Positions 1 to 13,154 are shown, counted from the stretch's first letter. The stretch: DNA of 64,000 nt from Rhabditoides inermis (GCA_963966185.1 CAWZYM010000247.1:55001-119000); one strand, 5' to 3'. The notes: a model not told the origin generated them from the letters alone. A program made the numbers and translations.

Positions 1-971
1 CGTCAGATCTCGAACAACGAATAAAATTTATTCGATTAATCGATTAATCGAATAATTATTCGGATTTTATTCGTACTCGATTAATCGTGCACACCTCTAA
101 TCATTATTCTGATTTGTTTCAAGTTGGTGAGATAAACTTACAGATAATCTTTCCGGAACAATTTCCATGTAAACACACACACCTTTGAAAACATCGTATT
201 ATACTGCTGGGGTCTGGTCACTGCAGCCAATCTGTTAGCAGAGAGCAGAAACGACATGTATAGGGACGAATACTAAAACATACTAGTGACTGACCATTAC
301 AAACGAAATTGAATTTTAAAGCACTTGTGGTACAAGTACCTGTATTGCGATAGAAAGGTATCCGATGTAGATCTCCACGTCTTTCGGGAGATGAAAGAGT
401 CTAGAATACGTGATACGGGTGCTGGTTCGAAGTGTGTTGCACTCACAACAGAGTGCTGGGCGCGACCCACGAAGCGAATATGAAGAGGAGAAGACCCTCC
501 AAGACCAAATGCGTCTGCAACAGTTGATGAAGAAGTTGTTTTGACACTTGCAAAGTTTGAAGACTTTTCTCTGCTCCGACTGAATTTTCGATCTGTTTTC
601 CTACATGTTCAGATCATGTTTTTATATTGATCGTGAAAACAATTTAAAAGTGTTCCAGACAGATAAGCACCCTTCCCACACACATATTGTCGTATGAAAA
701 CATTCAGCTTGCAGACGAAACGACAAAAAATCAATTCGGCTAATAATGCGACTGCAGTTCTGCAGTCGCTGAGTAGCATCCGTAAGACCTAATTATACTC
801 TTCAGTTCACTAATGAAAATACTCAGGCTTTTACCATTTTTGACTGAAAAAGGCAGAAAAAACCGACCCTTGCAATGAAGCCGAATGCATTTCGAAAGAA
901 TGGCATCTTGCTCATAGAGGAGACGACAATCACGTTGAGAATTATGCCAAGCACAGCTGTCTGCAAAAGAA

Positions 972-975
<4 letters not shown>

Positions 976-1029
<54 letters not shown>
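976..1029. repeat. (CT)n microsatellite
   Basis: An almost pure CT dinucleotide run of about 54 bases with one T-rich interruption near its right end. Confidence 0.97.
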
Positions 1030-1763
1030 ATTCATGTACCACAAATATCATGCTGGCCGGAATTGCTTTCTGCAGCGTAGATAACTCGTTAGAAAGCAGG
1101 TTCATCTGTAAACGAAAATACGTAGAGAATCAGACAATAGTGTTGCATCAATTGCGATTTGATACAATGTAATAGCATGAACAGCAGATGACGCACAGTT
1201 GAGTGCATATTGTAATGAAACTTGGTGAAAACAGAGTAAACACGTCACATTCACACATAGGGACCCAGCTGGCCACAGAAACACTAAGAGATTGAATAAG
1301 AGAAAATCAAAATGATAGTACAAGCTGTGGTCATTTTTGAGTGATAGAAAACAGCGTGCAGACTGTAACAACTGTTCTCTGTCTACCGTGAACTCTGTGG
1401 ACCTAGCAAGCTTAAGCCGTTTCCATTATCAGATTTTCTCTACTTCCGAGCTTCTGACATCTACAAACATTTGTTCATTTCTAACACATTGATACAAATT
1501 GTTTCAATGATACATCTGGAAAAAACCCGATAAACTGATCTCTTCGAGTATATGAGATCCGGAGTCACTTTCTGTCAAACTGAATAAGCGTTTTCAGTGA
1601 AAATTCGCAATTGAATCACGTTTGTTGCTCGAGAGTCGATAAGCGCAGAAAGTGATAAAACCTGTTATTTTGAAAATTACTTTTTCATGCCCCGCTTCGT
1701 CAAATAGAAACCAATTGAGTTTCAATCGAGCAAAAAGCGGCAAATCACTGGTGGCGAGAGAAT

Positions 1764-1766
<3 letters not shown>

Positions 1767-1818
<52 letters not shown>
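1767..1818. repeat. (GA)n microsatellite
   Basis: A pure GA run of about 52 bases, opposite in orientation to the CT run 740 bases to its left. Confidence 0.97.
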
Positions 1819-1819
<1 letters not shown>

Positions 1820-2179
1820 AAAAGAAGTGTTGTACCAACTCCACATATTAAGTTTTTTTGTTAAGACGAAACCAATCTTCCATTTCCAATTGTCTGAAAA
1901 GTGGCTTTCGGAGGTTGAATAAGTATGAACATGAGCAGCTAGAAGACACTAAAATTATACCGAAACTCAGAGGGACCGTATAGGCTACATTCTTATCTAT
2001 TGGTTATGAAAATCGAAAATCAATAACGAGAAGCCGTGATGACAGCGTTCGCTTCATTCAGTATTCTTTGCCAATTCCTTTTCATTAGAGATTCATTTGT
2101 ACTTTAAAAATCCTATAATCCTCGTGAACATTATTGATCATGCGATCATTGAATGCACTTTCGCGTGAGTGCGTGAATA

Positions 2180-2182
<3 letters not shown>

Positions 2183-2240
<58 letters not shown>

Positions 2241-2242
2241 CC

Positions 2243-2274
<32 letters not shown>
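2183..2274. repeat. (CT)n microsatellite, interrupted
   Basis: About 92 bases of CT repeats with a few TTT and CCC interruptions. Confidence 0.97.
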
Positions 2275-2275
<1 letters not shown>

Positions 2276-3044
2276 ACTTTTCCTTCTCCTCTATTTGATA
2301 ATTCGAGGTCGCCGCATGTCACAATCACTCAACCGTCGCGCTGTTTTTCAGCCAGTGAATCACACATCGCACAATTATCACGCAATTATGCCGTGTTCCG
2401 AATACGGGAGGGAAACGTGAAGTGACATGCACTCCACACAGCGCCTGTTGCGATGCCACACCTCGAGTGAGGCTCACAGCGCTCCAGTCACTTCTCTATC
2501 ATTCATTGTCGAGACCGCGTTGTTTGCTGTATGCCAATTTCGTTGTTTCGAGTTCTCAAATATTGGAACGTGCTAGACAATTTGCAGGAATCGGGTACCT
2601 CCGTTTGAAATAGATAAAATTGAAGAGAAAGTGAGATAGAGATTAGAGAGATTGAGAGATGGATAGAGAGAAAGAGATGAAGGTGAGAGGTGAGAAAGCG
2701 AAAAAAAGGAGATTGTGCTGCTTGATAATGTCTTATAGATTTAAGATGATAGTTAAAGTATTGTGCAATCGACTACAGGAATGAAGACACTCATTTTCTA
2801 TGCGGTAACGCACACCGAGTAACTACTCGAAATGATCGCAATCTCATCTGACTGAAACAAAAAAGATCAAGCGTTATCGAGAGTGGGAGGTCACCCACGG
2901 TTCCGCAGGAAAAAAAGGTCTTCATTTCGTGTCTTCAAGCCATTTCTGTAGTCGAATGCACGGCTCCTCTTAACAAACCATCTGTTGTGCGCGTGATTGT
3001 TAGGCATACTAAGTATCCGCATATCATCATCGTCTTTTTTTAGA

Positions 3045-6000
3045 ATGTCTCGACGGCTACTGATTCTGCTACTTTTATCGGCGCTCGTGACGTTTGTGCA
3101 GTCTTTCGAAGAGGGTAAGTCTCTTTCTCTCTCCATCTCTTCACTCTCTCTTCAACGAGAAGTCAAATGTGAATTTAAGAACGTTTGTAGTTTTCCCTAC
3201 ATTTGGTCATTTGATTTCTTATATCGCGGTCCAATTTCGGAAAAGTACGAACAGTCAAGGATTGCCCACGATAGATAGGGTCAGAGAGAGTAAAAAGGAA
3301 CATGAAATGAGGAGAGGGAGGAGTGAGAGAGCAGTGTACACGTGTTATTACAGTGGCTGTGGAGCAGGAGGAGAGTGTGGAGGCGGAGGAGACGGAGCAG
3401 GAGCAGGAGCAGGAAACGGAAAGAGATCAGCACGATATGAACAAGCGGTTTGTTTATGATAAAAAAAACAAGCATTTCAAAGGTTGTATACGGACAATGT
3501 TAATTGGTCCCGCCACGAAAGATCCTGGGGAACCAGTCATTTTGACTTTTCTCGCTTATTTGAAAAGATATGAAAATACTTTCCACAAATCAATTAACTG
3601 ATAAGTTTTCTTAAAACTGCGTCCCTCAAAACTGCGTTGACCGATTTTCGAGAGTTGTGTTTTTAATCGAGATAAGGCAGTACTCCATAATGAACCCTGA
3701 ACACGTTTTTCATTATACTTAACTCTTTTCGTGCAAACTTTTGAACATTTCCCACCAGTAGGCATGAATTCTATTTATATTGCGCCACTTTTGAAAATGA
3801 TACATTGGAAAGACCAATTGTTTCCCGAAAAAGTCCTTTAAGTAACATCTAGAAAGACAGAAGCACTGACCAACGCAGAGAATCAGTATCGTGTTCTCTG
3901 ATTAGTGAGAATGGCAGTACTACAATGAATTTGTGTGTCGTTTTCATACAGTGACATTCACTGTTCGCACCGCTTTCTCGAATACGTAATTTATTAAAAG
4001 GATAATTATCGTGTATGCCAGGACTGAGATTACTCTAATGTGCCAGAGTGGTCTTGTGTGAGGGAATCTAATGTGCATACAAGATTGTTGTTCATTGCGA
4101 GTTATTAGCTACATTCATGTTGGGTTGATTGTTGTCAATGTGCTTGTGCAGGCACGGTGACCTGCCACCCGATCACGACATCTTCCATCCACACATCTCG
4201 ACGCGACAACACGAGAAGAGGAGTACCGGTGGGTTGAGGGTGGAATGACAGTGAGGAAAGGAAGAGAAAAACAATAGAAACAAAGCTCTGGACCAGAAAA
4301 AGGAAATGTTGAGATGCGATGATGAAAGAGTGTCCCGGTAGGTGGGAAGAAAGAAAGGAAGTGGGATACACATTTGTAGTGTGTGCTTGCTATCGGAAAA
4401 CAACGAGAAACAACAAATAATGAATGTGAGAAAACAAATCAGAGATGAGGTTATGATTGGAACGGTTTCGGTAAAAGAGAAAAGTGAACACTTTCGTGAA
4501 AGTAAGTGAGACGAGAAGAAAAAAAGTTGTTGAAATTGGAGCAATTTCTCACATGGGCAGTGCACACGTTCGCAGAGAGTTATTTCTACCAAATTGATAT
4601 GGGAGGTATGTAGCTATGGGATATACAAACACAACTGTGTTGTCAAAAAATGTTTTCCCCAACTTTTCGATTTTTAATGATAATTTTAATTTTCTCCGGT
4701 TCAAACACTACTCCTCATTTTGCGCGCCGTATCTCTGTCTCGGACGGCTGCAGAGCAATCAGGGTGGTGCAGTGGCGAAAAAGTGCGGGGTGGAACGGAG
4801 GGTCACGAGATCGATCCCGTGCAGAATATTTTACTTTTTACAAATGAAAAAGAGTTACCAGATATTTTGATTTGCGTTTTAAATGGGAATGAGAGTGAAA
4901 TTCATATGCCAATTGTTTTAAACATATTTTAAAGAGTCATTTCTTGATTTAAGTTCTTAAGACGATAGACGATTCCTAGATTTTGAAGATTTTGTTTTGA
5001 AAAATAACTAAAAGTAAAAGTGTTTGAATGTTTATCACAACAACCACAACGCATTTTAAACTTTAAAAGTACATATTAACAGGTAGCTTTTATTCTTTTA
5101 TAATATATATTTGTAAAAACAAAATACTCTGACGGGATCGATCTCGTGACCCTCCGTTCCACCCCGCACTTTTTCGCCACTGCACCACCCTGATTGCTCT
5201 GCAGCCGTCCGAGACAGAGATACGGCGCGCAAAATGAGGAGTAGTGTTTGAACCGGAGAAAATTAAAATTATCATTAAAAATCGAAAAGTTGGGGAAAGC
5301 ATTTTTTGACAACACAGTTGTGTTTGTATTTCCCATAGCTACCTTCCATATCAATTTGGTAGAAATAACTCTATGCGAACGTGTGCACTGCCCATGTCAG
5401 CAATAGAAAGCGGCTAAACGGATCGAAAAGAGATGAATCAAAACAAACTCACAAGTAGGGAAATACAGAACAAAGCTAATAGAGAGCTAATAAGAGTCTG
5501 AAAGGATGAGCGATTGTGGGAAAACAGAGACAAAGTACGAAAGACTAACAGAGCCCATTTGCATGAATTTGTTGTTGCTGAACGGGTTCTGATGATGAGG
5601 TAAAAGAAGTAGTTTGACGGATGCGATAATATAATACTGTTACTTACGTAACCTTTCATATAAAAAGTGTATAAACAGCAAATATCGACGCAAAACATTG
5701 TACCGCCTTTTTCAAATATTTTTTTAGCAGACAGAATGTGATCACTTTGGTAAAGAAGTAGAGGTTAATTTCGTAAAATGAGAATACATCTCTCCAATTT
5801 GTAACTTACACTGATCACTGATGTGAGCATAAGTTCGAACAGCTATCATGTTTCGTCATGTTGAGAGAACATATGCATGTCAAAAATACTGTTCAGAAGT
5901 TTGTATTCGCAAGAGAAACACCACACTTCTCAGTATGTTTAATGTGATTGCCTACTGCCTACACCAATCAAGCGCGAAAGAGAGGAAGCCATTTTACGAA

Positions 6001-9000
6001 CATTTGAAAACACTAACGCGTTTAGGTAAACTACACTATTCGGAAAAGAGATACAAAGCTTCACGCAACAAAATTCTGTTTGTGGCATGCAAACATACAT
6101 AACACACCACACATCACATGTGTGGCATCACATGTTACGTATAATAATAATGTTTATCTGCCGTGACATAACATACACGAATAAGTGAAAGTAGCAGACA
6201 AGGTATGGCAAATATGGAGCTGGCCCTAGGCTAATTGGTGTAAACAATCAGCTACTTATGGGGGGCTCGTACCTATTACAAAACAGATAAAACGGGGTGT
6301 GGAGGGGGGGGGGGAGGGGGGTGTTGTAATAATGAGAGTATGAAGCCTATGTGCTATCTATACCCGACTACTCATGAACCTAATGAGACGTCTCCGAGGA
6401 TTTAATAGTCATCAGGAAGTTGTTTTCATGCCGTAAATGTGGAGAGTAGCTAGAACCGAGTACCAGTCGGATAAGAGGCTGTCACGCTTCCGCCGCAGAA
6501 AATTGCTCACTTAGGGTAAAGAGACAGCTTGCCGGCAGTGTAACAAAATTGTTTATGCGTATGCAAACATACACGTACGTATTCCAGCAAAAGGCTTCGA
6601 AAAAAGTGACGTCACGATAGTTCAAAATAATGTATGTTTTTGTACATGTCTAGAACGAGCGCAGTCGCTCACGAGCATGACAAACACTTTTCGAGAATCC
6701 GCGTGCTTCTAGAACACCACGAGCGTCGTCGACGCAGCGCGGATCATCAACAGAAGATGACGAACCACGAAAAGGTGGGGAGGGAGAAGGCAACTAGCCT
6801 CACTCTCAGCCTTCTCGATAGCTCGTGTTTCAGAGATCTGCGAACCACGACGAGAACAGTGTCGTGAAGGTAAGAGTGAACATATAACAAAACAGGAGAA
6901 AAAAAGGAGAGAGAGAGAAATAGAAAGATAGAAGGAGATAGAAGAAGAAGGGATTTGCAGCGCGCAGCCAACCACGAGGATAATGCGATGGACAAAAGAA
7001 GCCATGAGAAGGTGGGGGAGGGGCATGACCATTTTCTAGGGCAGGAAATCGCGGCCTTGGAGTTGTGAAGAAGGTGATGAAAAAATGAAGTATTGTGATT
7101 CCTCCTTTTTTTCGGGGGCACAAAGCGGCCATGGTGGACTCTCACCCCTTTTTCAAAACAAATCTCTAGGACTTCTCCCATTCCAAAAACTCGATAACTT
7201 CAAAAACAGAATAAGTACATCGTTTGGAAAAAGTTGTTTTGCGGGATTGTTGCGCACAGAGATTATCAGTACGAACGAGAGGACGCTGACGCACTTTCTC
7301 TAATGTGTAAATTTTTATATGTACACGCAAATCAAACACTGAAACTGAAAAAAAGAAACAACCAAAATAAATGACTGAAAAAAGCGAAAAACGTAAGCCA
7401 CTCCGGTTAGTTTGACGATGTAAACGCATATTTCCGTACGTTATTGAATGATGATGTTTACAACAAAAATAAAGGAAGTTGAAAACATTCGAACTGATGA
7501 AAAAAGTTTTTTGTCGAACCACTAGTCCCGTAAGGGCCTCATAACACAAACAGCGTTTACAATTTCAATTAGACACATGTCACATAGGCTTTTCATGAAA
7601 ATGACTTGTCATTGACAGCAGATTAGCCTGATGTTTTTGAAGTGGAAATTGAACTAGGCTGTGAGGTGAAACACAGCAGAATAGTTTTCTAACTGATGAA
7701 CTTGAAAACTAATGAACTGAAATTTGTACTTAAAAAATGTTAGTCTTGCTAGCCTTTCTTTAACCGGAACGTAGTACGTATGTAGATACAAAACTTCACG
7801 CGTACACCATTCCATCAAATTATTAGATGTGCAGTGCAGATACATAATTGGCGGTGAAATTGTGTTAATTCTAACTTTTGCGCGCCATTAGTTCATGCGG
7901 AAGTGGATAGGGTTCAATGTTTCAGTAGGACCGTTTAGATGTGAATCCGCGAGGAGTGGATTGGTCAGCGACTCACACTTCCAAGTACAACTATTGTAGA
8001 TAGAGTGCGCAATGAGAAGTAAGAAGAAAGTGCAGGCAAATCAAGAGAAGCTTGTCTCGTGCTCAATAGGTTCACCAAAACTAAAACTAGTGTATAAGTC
8101 GAAAACTAGCTGTTTCCTCGATTTCGTAATACACATGTCACTTCAAAGCTGCTGTCGAAGCTGTTCGTGGGTGTGTGCAACACGCATACGACTTGCACTT
8201 CGTTTCCGACTCACTGAGCACTTATGATAGCGACGTTGCTGTTATGGACAAGTCACTTTCATGAGTAATTTTCGTATAAACGGTGTATGCCTACACAGTT
8301 TGTTCGAACACCTATTCCTATACATTTATCACGAACTTTTCAAAATAGAAAAGCGGAACCACGAAAAGGATATTTAATTCTGAAACGACAAAATGAATGT
8401 TTAAAACATGTGTTCACAGCGCGAAGTCAACAACAACGAACAAGTATTCGAACCGAGTATTAAAGGTAGTGTACCCTCTGGTTCTGTTAAACAAATCTTG
8501 ACACGTTTATCGACGATAATTTTTCTAATGTTTTGCCACAATATAGCTTTTTAACTCAAACACTTATTAGTTTGGAAATTCATTTTAACTTCTGAGTGAT
8601 AAATGCGAACCAAGGTTCATATTGGCCGTCAAAAGTGCACGAACTTGCACAATCTGCCACACTACTCTTCTGATTTAAAGTTCTCTCCAATTCTCCAGAA
8701 GCACAATTTGTGCGCAAGCATGTTGTATACGCTGCCGTAAACAATTTACGAGATTAGGATCATGTTGGATGACTAGGACATCGAACAAGGATTGCTTTCG
8801 TTTATTCCAAATTGCGCTGCTTGCGCGCGACCGGTGCAAAATCGCCTTTGCGCACGAATGGTGCGAAGTTATTTGAACTGGAGAATTAGCGGGAATTTTA
8901 TGAAGAAAACCCAGTTTCATAATACTAAATGGCTTTATATTTTTTTATTTCTGATTATAGTCGGGTTAAATCATATATGCCATTCGTGACATTTCACATG

Positions 9001-12000
9001 TTGTGCAGTTTCGTGCAACACATTGTTTATGTCTTCAATTATCCAAAACGCTTTGTGAGAGGGAACCGAACCCTGCTCGCACCGATCTGGCGGCGCGCTC
9101 TACCACTGCGCCATTGAGGCTCGTTCTGAGAAGTCATTGAATTTCGCAGATATGGTTGCTCGTTTTTTCTCATCATTGTCCACTGAAGAGGCATGTGGAG
9201 CTACATAGACGGGCTCTCTCTCTCTCTCTTCGATATCTTAACCACTTCCTCTATGGCGCAGTGATATGTAGTGTGCGCCGCCAGCGCACAATCGCTGCGA
9301 GCTGTCCACAGGTTCGATTTCTACACATGGAAGCGTTTTGAATATTTGATGACATACATGTTGTATTGCACAAAACTGCACAACTTGTGAAATGTCACGG
9401 CTGGCATATAGGATCCAAGCCGACTATATAAGTAATAAAGGAAATAATAAACGAAAACTCAAAGCATTCGAGCAAACAGCTGACATTGAAATATCGCCGC
9501 TAAACGCCGCAACTTTCATAGTCTGTGAAAAACGATGTAAGGCACGTCAATATGCACTTTCGGTAGATTTAATAATCAAGTTGCATATTTTAAAAATTGA
9601 ATATTATCGAACGAAACATCCATCAATCATCATAAGTTATTACTATATAATGCATATAATACGAATTTTTCATGTTTTAAGTTTAGCGTTCAGAGGTTAC
9701 ACTACCTTTAAAGAAACATCCCACTCTAAATTTCGTGTATAAACCAAGAGTTCCACGTTCGAAAAAATGAAAATACAATCACTTTTCATGACCATAACAT
9801 AGAATAAAAATGAACAGGAAATGTGTAAAACGCGTTGCAAAAATATACGCATAGTGTACTGCGGGGACAATATGTGCGGATGGAGTGTGATTTACGACCC
9901 TAAAGGACACTCCATCTGCAGAAACTGTCCCCTCAGTACACTATATTCACAGAATGCAAAAATTTTGCGACGCGTTTCCTGCATGTTCTGTTCATTTTTT
10001 AATATATGATTTGTTTTTGAAAAGTGATTGTATGTTCATGTTCTTTCAAGTGCTAATCGTAGTTTATGTACGAAATTTAGAATGGTATGTTTCTTTAACG
10101 ATAAGGTCCGAGTAAATGTGAAAAAGAGAGGAAGAAAGGAGAGAGAGAGATAGAGAGAGAGTTTTACAGAAAGCCGTGAATGCCGACACTTTCGAAGAGC
10201 TCGAGATGTTTACAAATAACCACTCACCGAACGAGGTTTGTGCAATTTGGTGTAGAGATTTGTGACGACGTTCCAAAATTGCCACGGCTTGCGACAATTC
10301 AGGGATTTCGCACAAAAAACAGCGATTCTGTTCCTTATCGTAATATATATAACGCATGCTTGCCTAAACAATTGAGTTCCACGTCGTCATGAATCTAAGT
10401 TATAATAAATAGTACAAACTCTCAAAAAAAAAGTTCACCAGCGAATCTGTGCGTATTTGCCATAACTTCATAACTATACACACCGTTCTTCACGGGATTT
10501 GACAAATGTCGAAAAAACGAAACGCCAAAAAATTGCAGTTTTCGAATGATGAGCTACACGATGATTTGCACGAGTTTCTCCTGCCTCGAGTGGGAGAGAG
10601 AACGGGAAGAAGCCATAGCGAGCATCATCACAAGGTAGACACACAAAGAGAAGTGGAAGACAGCAAAGAAAGAACAATACCGAACTCGAGACTGCACCAG
10701 AAAAAAACGTATTGGTACAATGGCGTGATTTTTCTCATTTTTGAACAATAGCTGTTCCATATCAAATTTAATGAAAAGAAACAGAGAAATATTTACATTC
10801 GTTACCCCCGTTCTTTCAGTAGTAGCCTTAATCCAGTACGTGTTGATTACCGTACAGAAACAGACGTTCGAATTCAGTTTTGACGGAAAGCTTCTTTGGT
10901 GTGAAGCTGCTATCTGCATGCAGATCAACTTTCCGATTACTTTTCCGTAGTATTCATATATTTGCAAAAGCGTTGACCCGCTGTGTGGCGCATTGGATTA
11001 GAGAGAGCGATTATCACTCGTAAAGCCACGGGTTCGGTTCTTGTTTGCAATTTTGCCTGAAACAAACATGCCTGCGTGGTAATTTTGCAAGTTTAAAAAT
11101 TTGATTACCTCACGGTACTGACGATATATGCCAATGTTTCTGAACGGGCAAATAGCCGGCCATATAACAAGGAGAAAAGAAAATTATTTTCCGGCAAAGG
11201 AAATAGGGAGCGGAGAGTGAAAGTGATTGACACGAAAAATGGATACAACGTGGATACAAGGAAATTGGACAAGTGGAACTATAATTAGGTATATATGTAG
11301 TGTCATCTGAGTTTGTTTCCGTAACTATCATACTTGATTGAGGATAGCGACTAAATCGTTCTTTTTTTTCGTACAAGTTTCGTATATAGTGTTTGTTAAA
11401 AAAAACTGATCATGAACAAACTTTACACATTGAAAAATATGGAAATTTGATTTTGTGTCAACATGAAAAAAAGAAGAAAAAAGACAAGAGAAGAAAAGAA
11501 GCACCTAACTACAGAATAAAACATTGCAGGCGCATGGGAGTAGCAAGCATTCCCACGATGGTACGAATCTGAGCGAGGAGGAAGAAGAGGACACTGGGAT
11601 GATCGGAGGAGCAGGAGGTGGACAGCAGAAGAAGAGAGCAGCCGAGAATGAGGTGAAGTAGTAAGTATAAAATAGAGGGGAGAGTATGCATTTGAAAAAG
11701 AAAACAGGATGTGGGGTCCGGAGCAAAGATCGCTCGCAAGAGTTCCGGTTTAATTAGACTCTGTGCTGAGTGAGTGTGCAGATGTAGCACTTCTCGCACA
11801 CGTACATACGCGCTATTCTGCCTCGATCAGTGTGACACTCGGAATCCCATAGGCGTTATTAGATGGTTCTCGACCATCAAATAAATTGTCTGTTTTTTAG
11901 CGCGTTTAGAACGCCCGTGATTAGCAGAAAAAAAGTTGCAGGGAGGGTCGGCATTGTTTTCAACAAAGGAGGCGGAGCGTAAGAAGGCGGAGCATGAAAG

Positions 12001-12800
12001 AGCGGAGCATGACTACCCGGAGGGAGAGGAGCTGATGGACTGGGAGCACTCCGTTCATTCTCAGCATCATGTAGACGCCGTAGGTAGACACACTTACTCA
12101 CCCGCACATACACCCACGACTGCACTATGCAACACTACTATGTGAGATACTGTCTTGAACACTTAAACACTATGGTTAAGTGACGTGTAGACACTTTGTT
12201 CGGTGTGTTCGGTTTTTGGAAAGAAAAAAAGTTATGATATTTTTGTCACATAATCTGCTGATTGAGATTCCGAGATAGATTCACATTATATTCTTTTTTG
12301 TGTCATATTGTATCATATGACGTATGAAAACACACGTCTAAAACGATGATACTCGTTAGCATGTAGTTAAGAAATCAAAAACAATGCAGGAAAAGGGCTT
12401 ATTTTTCCTAAGTTTTGATCAGACTGACTTGCTAAGGTTTCCCACACTTCACAAAGTATGTGGTTTACAGATTGTTTGTCTTGTCACAGATTGTTTGTGA
12501 ACTATATAGGATGATCGATATAGAATACTCAAGAAAAAATTGAGGAGTTTGAATCGTGTTTGTTCCTTCATAATATAAAACTGACGCTTGCTGGCAGGAA
12601 GTAGTGTGAGTAGAGTAGTGCTTGCATACATCACTACATAGGCACTAGGCGCTCGAGCCCGAAGGCCGTACGACTCTTTGTAGATAATGTAATTTCTCAT
12701 TCTTTTTTCAGCGCGTGTGAAGCGTGTGTCTCGTGCGGGCAGCAGCCACAAACCGAGAGTGACGACGGTGAGGATTTTACGAAAAAGAAATGTTGCATAA
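3045..12800 (+). CDS. Secreted histidine-rich, cysteine-free protein with multiple dibasic sites (function unknown)
   Basis: Nine exons: 3045-3114, 3354-3447, 4152-4228, 6665-6774, 6961-7011, 10539-10634, 11530-11652, 11942-12083, 12712-12800. All have GT-AG borders and matching phases, giving about 283 aa. The start follows a T-rich TTTTTTAG acceptor by one base, so the mRNA is probably trans-spliced. Residues 1-20 form a clear signal peptide (MSRRLLILLLLSALVTFVQS). Next comes a Glu/Gln-rich acidic stretch, then a highly charged mature part. By my count it has about 31 histidines and no cysteine. Basic cleavage-type sites recur (NKR, EKR twice, RRRR, DKR, KKR, VKR, RKR), as in prohormone precursors, but no Gly precedes them for amidation. 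I recognise no family. It could be a peptide precursor or a secreted metal-binding protein; neither is shown. The last exon is read through to TAA at 12798-12800; a donor at 12768 could instead lead to an unseen exon. Confidence 0.75.
3500..3840. repeat. Dispersed repeat, copy 1 (partner near 61449)
   Basis: This intronic stretch shares a diverged but collinear series of motifs with 61449-61790: TTGGTCCCGCCACGAA, then AAAAGATAT, then AACTGCGTTGACCGATTTT, and AGTAGG further on. It is probably an old transposable element family. I see no coding capacity or clear ends. Confidence 0.55.
4552..5397. mobile_element. Long inverted repeat element (foldback/MITE-like) with tRNA-like segment in each arm
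   Basis: The arms at 4552-4830 and 5123-5397 are reverse complements with only scattered differences over about 275 bases, separated by about 290 bases. Both arms translate to nearly the same open frame on opposite strands, which is a product of the repeat and not a gene. Each arm contains a tRNA-like pair of boxes (GGTGGTGCAGTGG and AGATCGATCCC). The element lies in intron 3 of the histidine-rich gene. A transcript across it would fold into a long hairpin. No transposase is present, so it would be non-autonomous. Confidence 0.85.
6211..6262 (+). other. Conserved hairpin motif, copy A (partner at 36450-36512)
   Basis: CCCTAGG is followed by a 7-bp stem with one mismatch (6231-6237 with 6245-6251), a 7-base loop GTGTAAA, then CTACTTATGGGGGG. 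The same order of motifs occurs at 36470-36512 with different stem bases that still pair. It lies in intron 3 of the histidine-rich gene. It may be a small structured RNA or part of a short repeat; I cannot tell which strand matters. Confidence 0.4.
9054..9123 (-). repeat. tRNA-like sequence (possible SINE or tRNA pseudogene)
   Basis: On the minus strand TGGCGCAGTGGTAGAGCGC resembles a D-arm/A box, and GGGTTCGGTTCCC, 28 bases later, is a B box with a T-arm. The acceptor ends do not pair, so it is not a functional tRNA by inspection. Confidence 0.5.
9245..9325 (+). repeat. tRNA-like sequence
   Basis: TATGGCGCAGTGATATGTAG (A-box-like) and CAGGTTCGATTTC (B-box-like) stand at tRNA spacing, with no complementary acceptor stem. 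It is about 120 bases from another tRNA-like sequence on the opposite strand. Confidence 0.4.
9708..10098. mobile_element. Palindromic MITE with TTAA ends (piggyBac-type)
   Basis: A 391-bp palindrome lies in intron 5 of the histidine-rich gene. Its outer arms begin AGAAACATCCCACTC on the left and its near complement on the right, and each end is bordered by TTAA (9708-9711 and 10095-10098), the target duplicated by piggyBac-family elements. The centre (about 9860-9945) is a second inverted repeat of about 38 bases per arm. No coding capacity is seen. Confidence 0.75.
10982..11050 (+). repeat. tRNA-like sequence
   Basis: GTGTGGCGCATTGGATTAGA resembles an A box, and ACGGGTTCGGTTCT, about 35 bases on, resembles a B box. 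The acceptor ends are unpaired. Confidence 0.4.
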
Positions 12801-13154
12801 CTTCATAACTATGTAAGTATATGTACATAGGTGAGCCGCGGACGCGCCGTGGGTGAGCCGTCTGCACAGCCAAAACAACAGAACGAGAACTAAACCGCCA
12901 CCCTCTCTCTCTATCTCCGTTTCGTTTCACTCTGCTGCAACCTTGTCATCCTTCACACTCGTTTTTTCTACTCTGTCTGTCTACGTTTTGTTTCGTTCAT
13001 GTGTACTGTGTACACGACAGACAATATCTTTTTTTCTATAATCGTGTCGTGTCGAGGTGTCGACGTTGTATCATCACTTTCAAGTTCTGTGAACTTTGCC
13101 TTTTTATTATGACGTATACTCATGAACAAGTATTTAATCTGTTACATGTCGTCA
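12801..13154. other. Intergenic region between two converging genes
   Basis: This is the 3' region of the plus-strand histidine-rich gene and of the minus-strand beta-ureidopropionase. I see no exon. A minus-strand polyadenylation signal at 13103-13108 belongs to the latter. Confidence 0.6.
13103..13108 (-). promoter_or_regulatory. upb-1: Polyadenylation signal AATAAA of beta-ureidopropionase
   Basis: TTTATT on the plus strand reads AATAAA on the minus strand, about 50 bases after the stop codon at 13155. Confidence 0.6.

Larger units (their letters stand above)
1..3043. other. Intergenic / upstream region without a recognisable gene
   Basis: I see no exon with coding character here. The stretch holds three GA/CT tracts, listed separately, and an AT-rich start (about 20-85) in which CGATTAAT and its complement recur several times. 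The last few hundred bases are upstream of the histidine-rich gene. The short open frames translate mainly low-complexity Leu-Ser or Arg-Glu repeats from the dinucleotide tracts. Confidence 0.6.

Noticed and set aside
4616..5354. Two nearly identical proteins on opposite strands
   Set aside because: They result from the inverted-repeat arms and have no splice or codon support.
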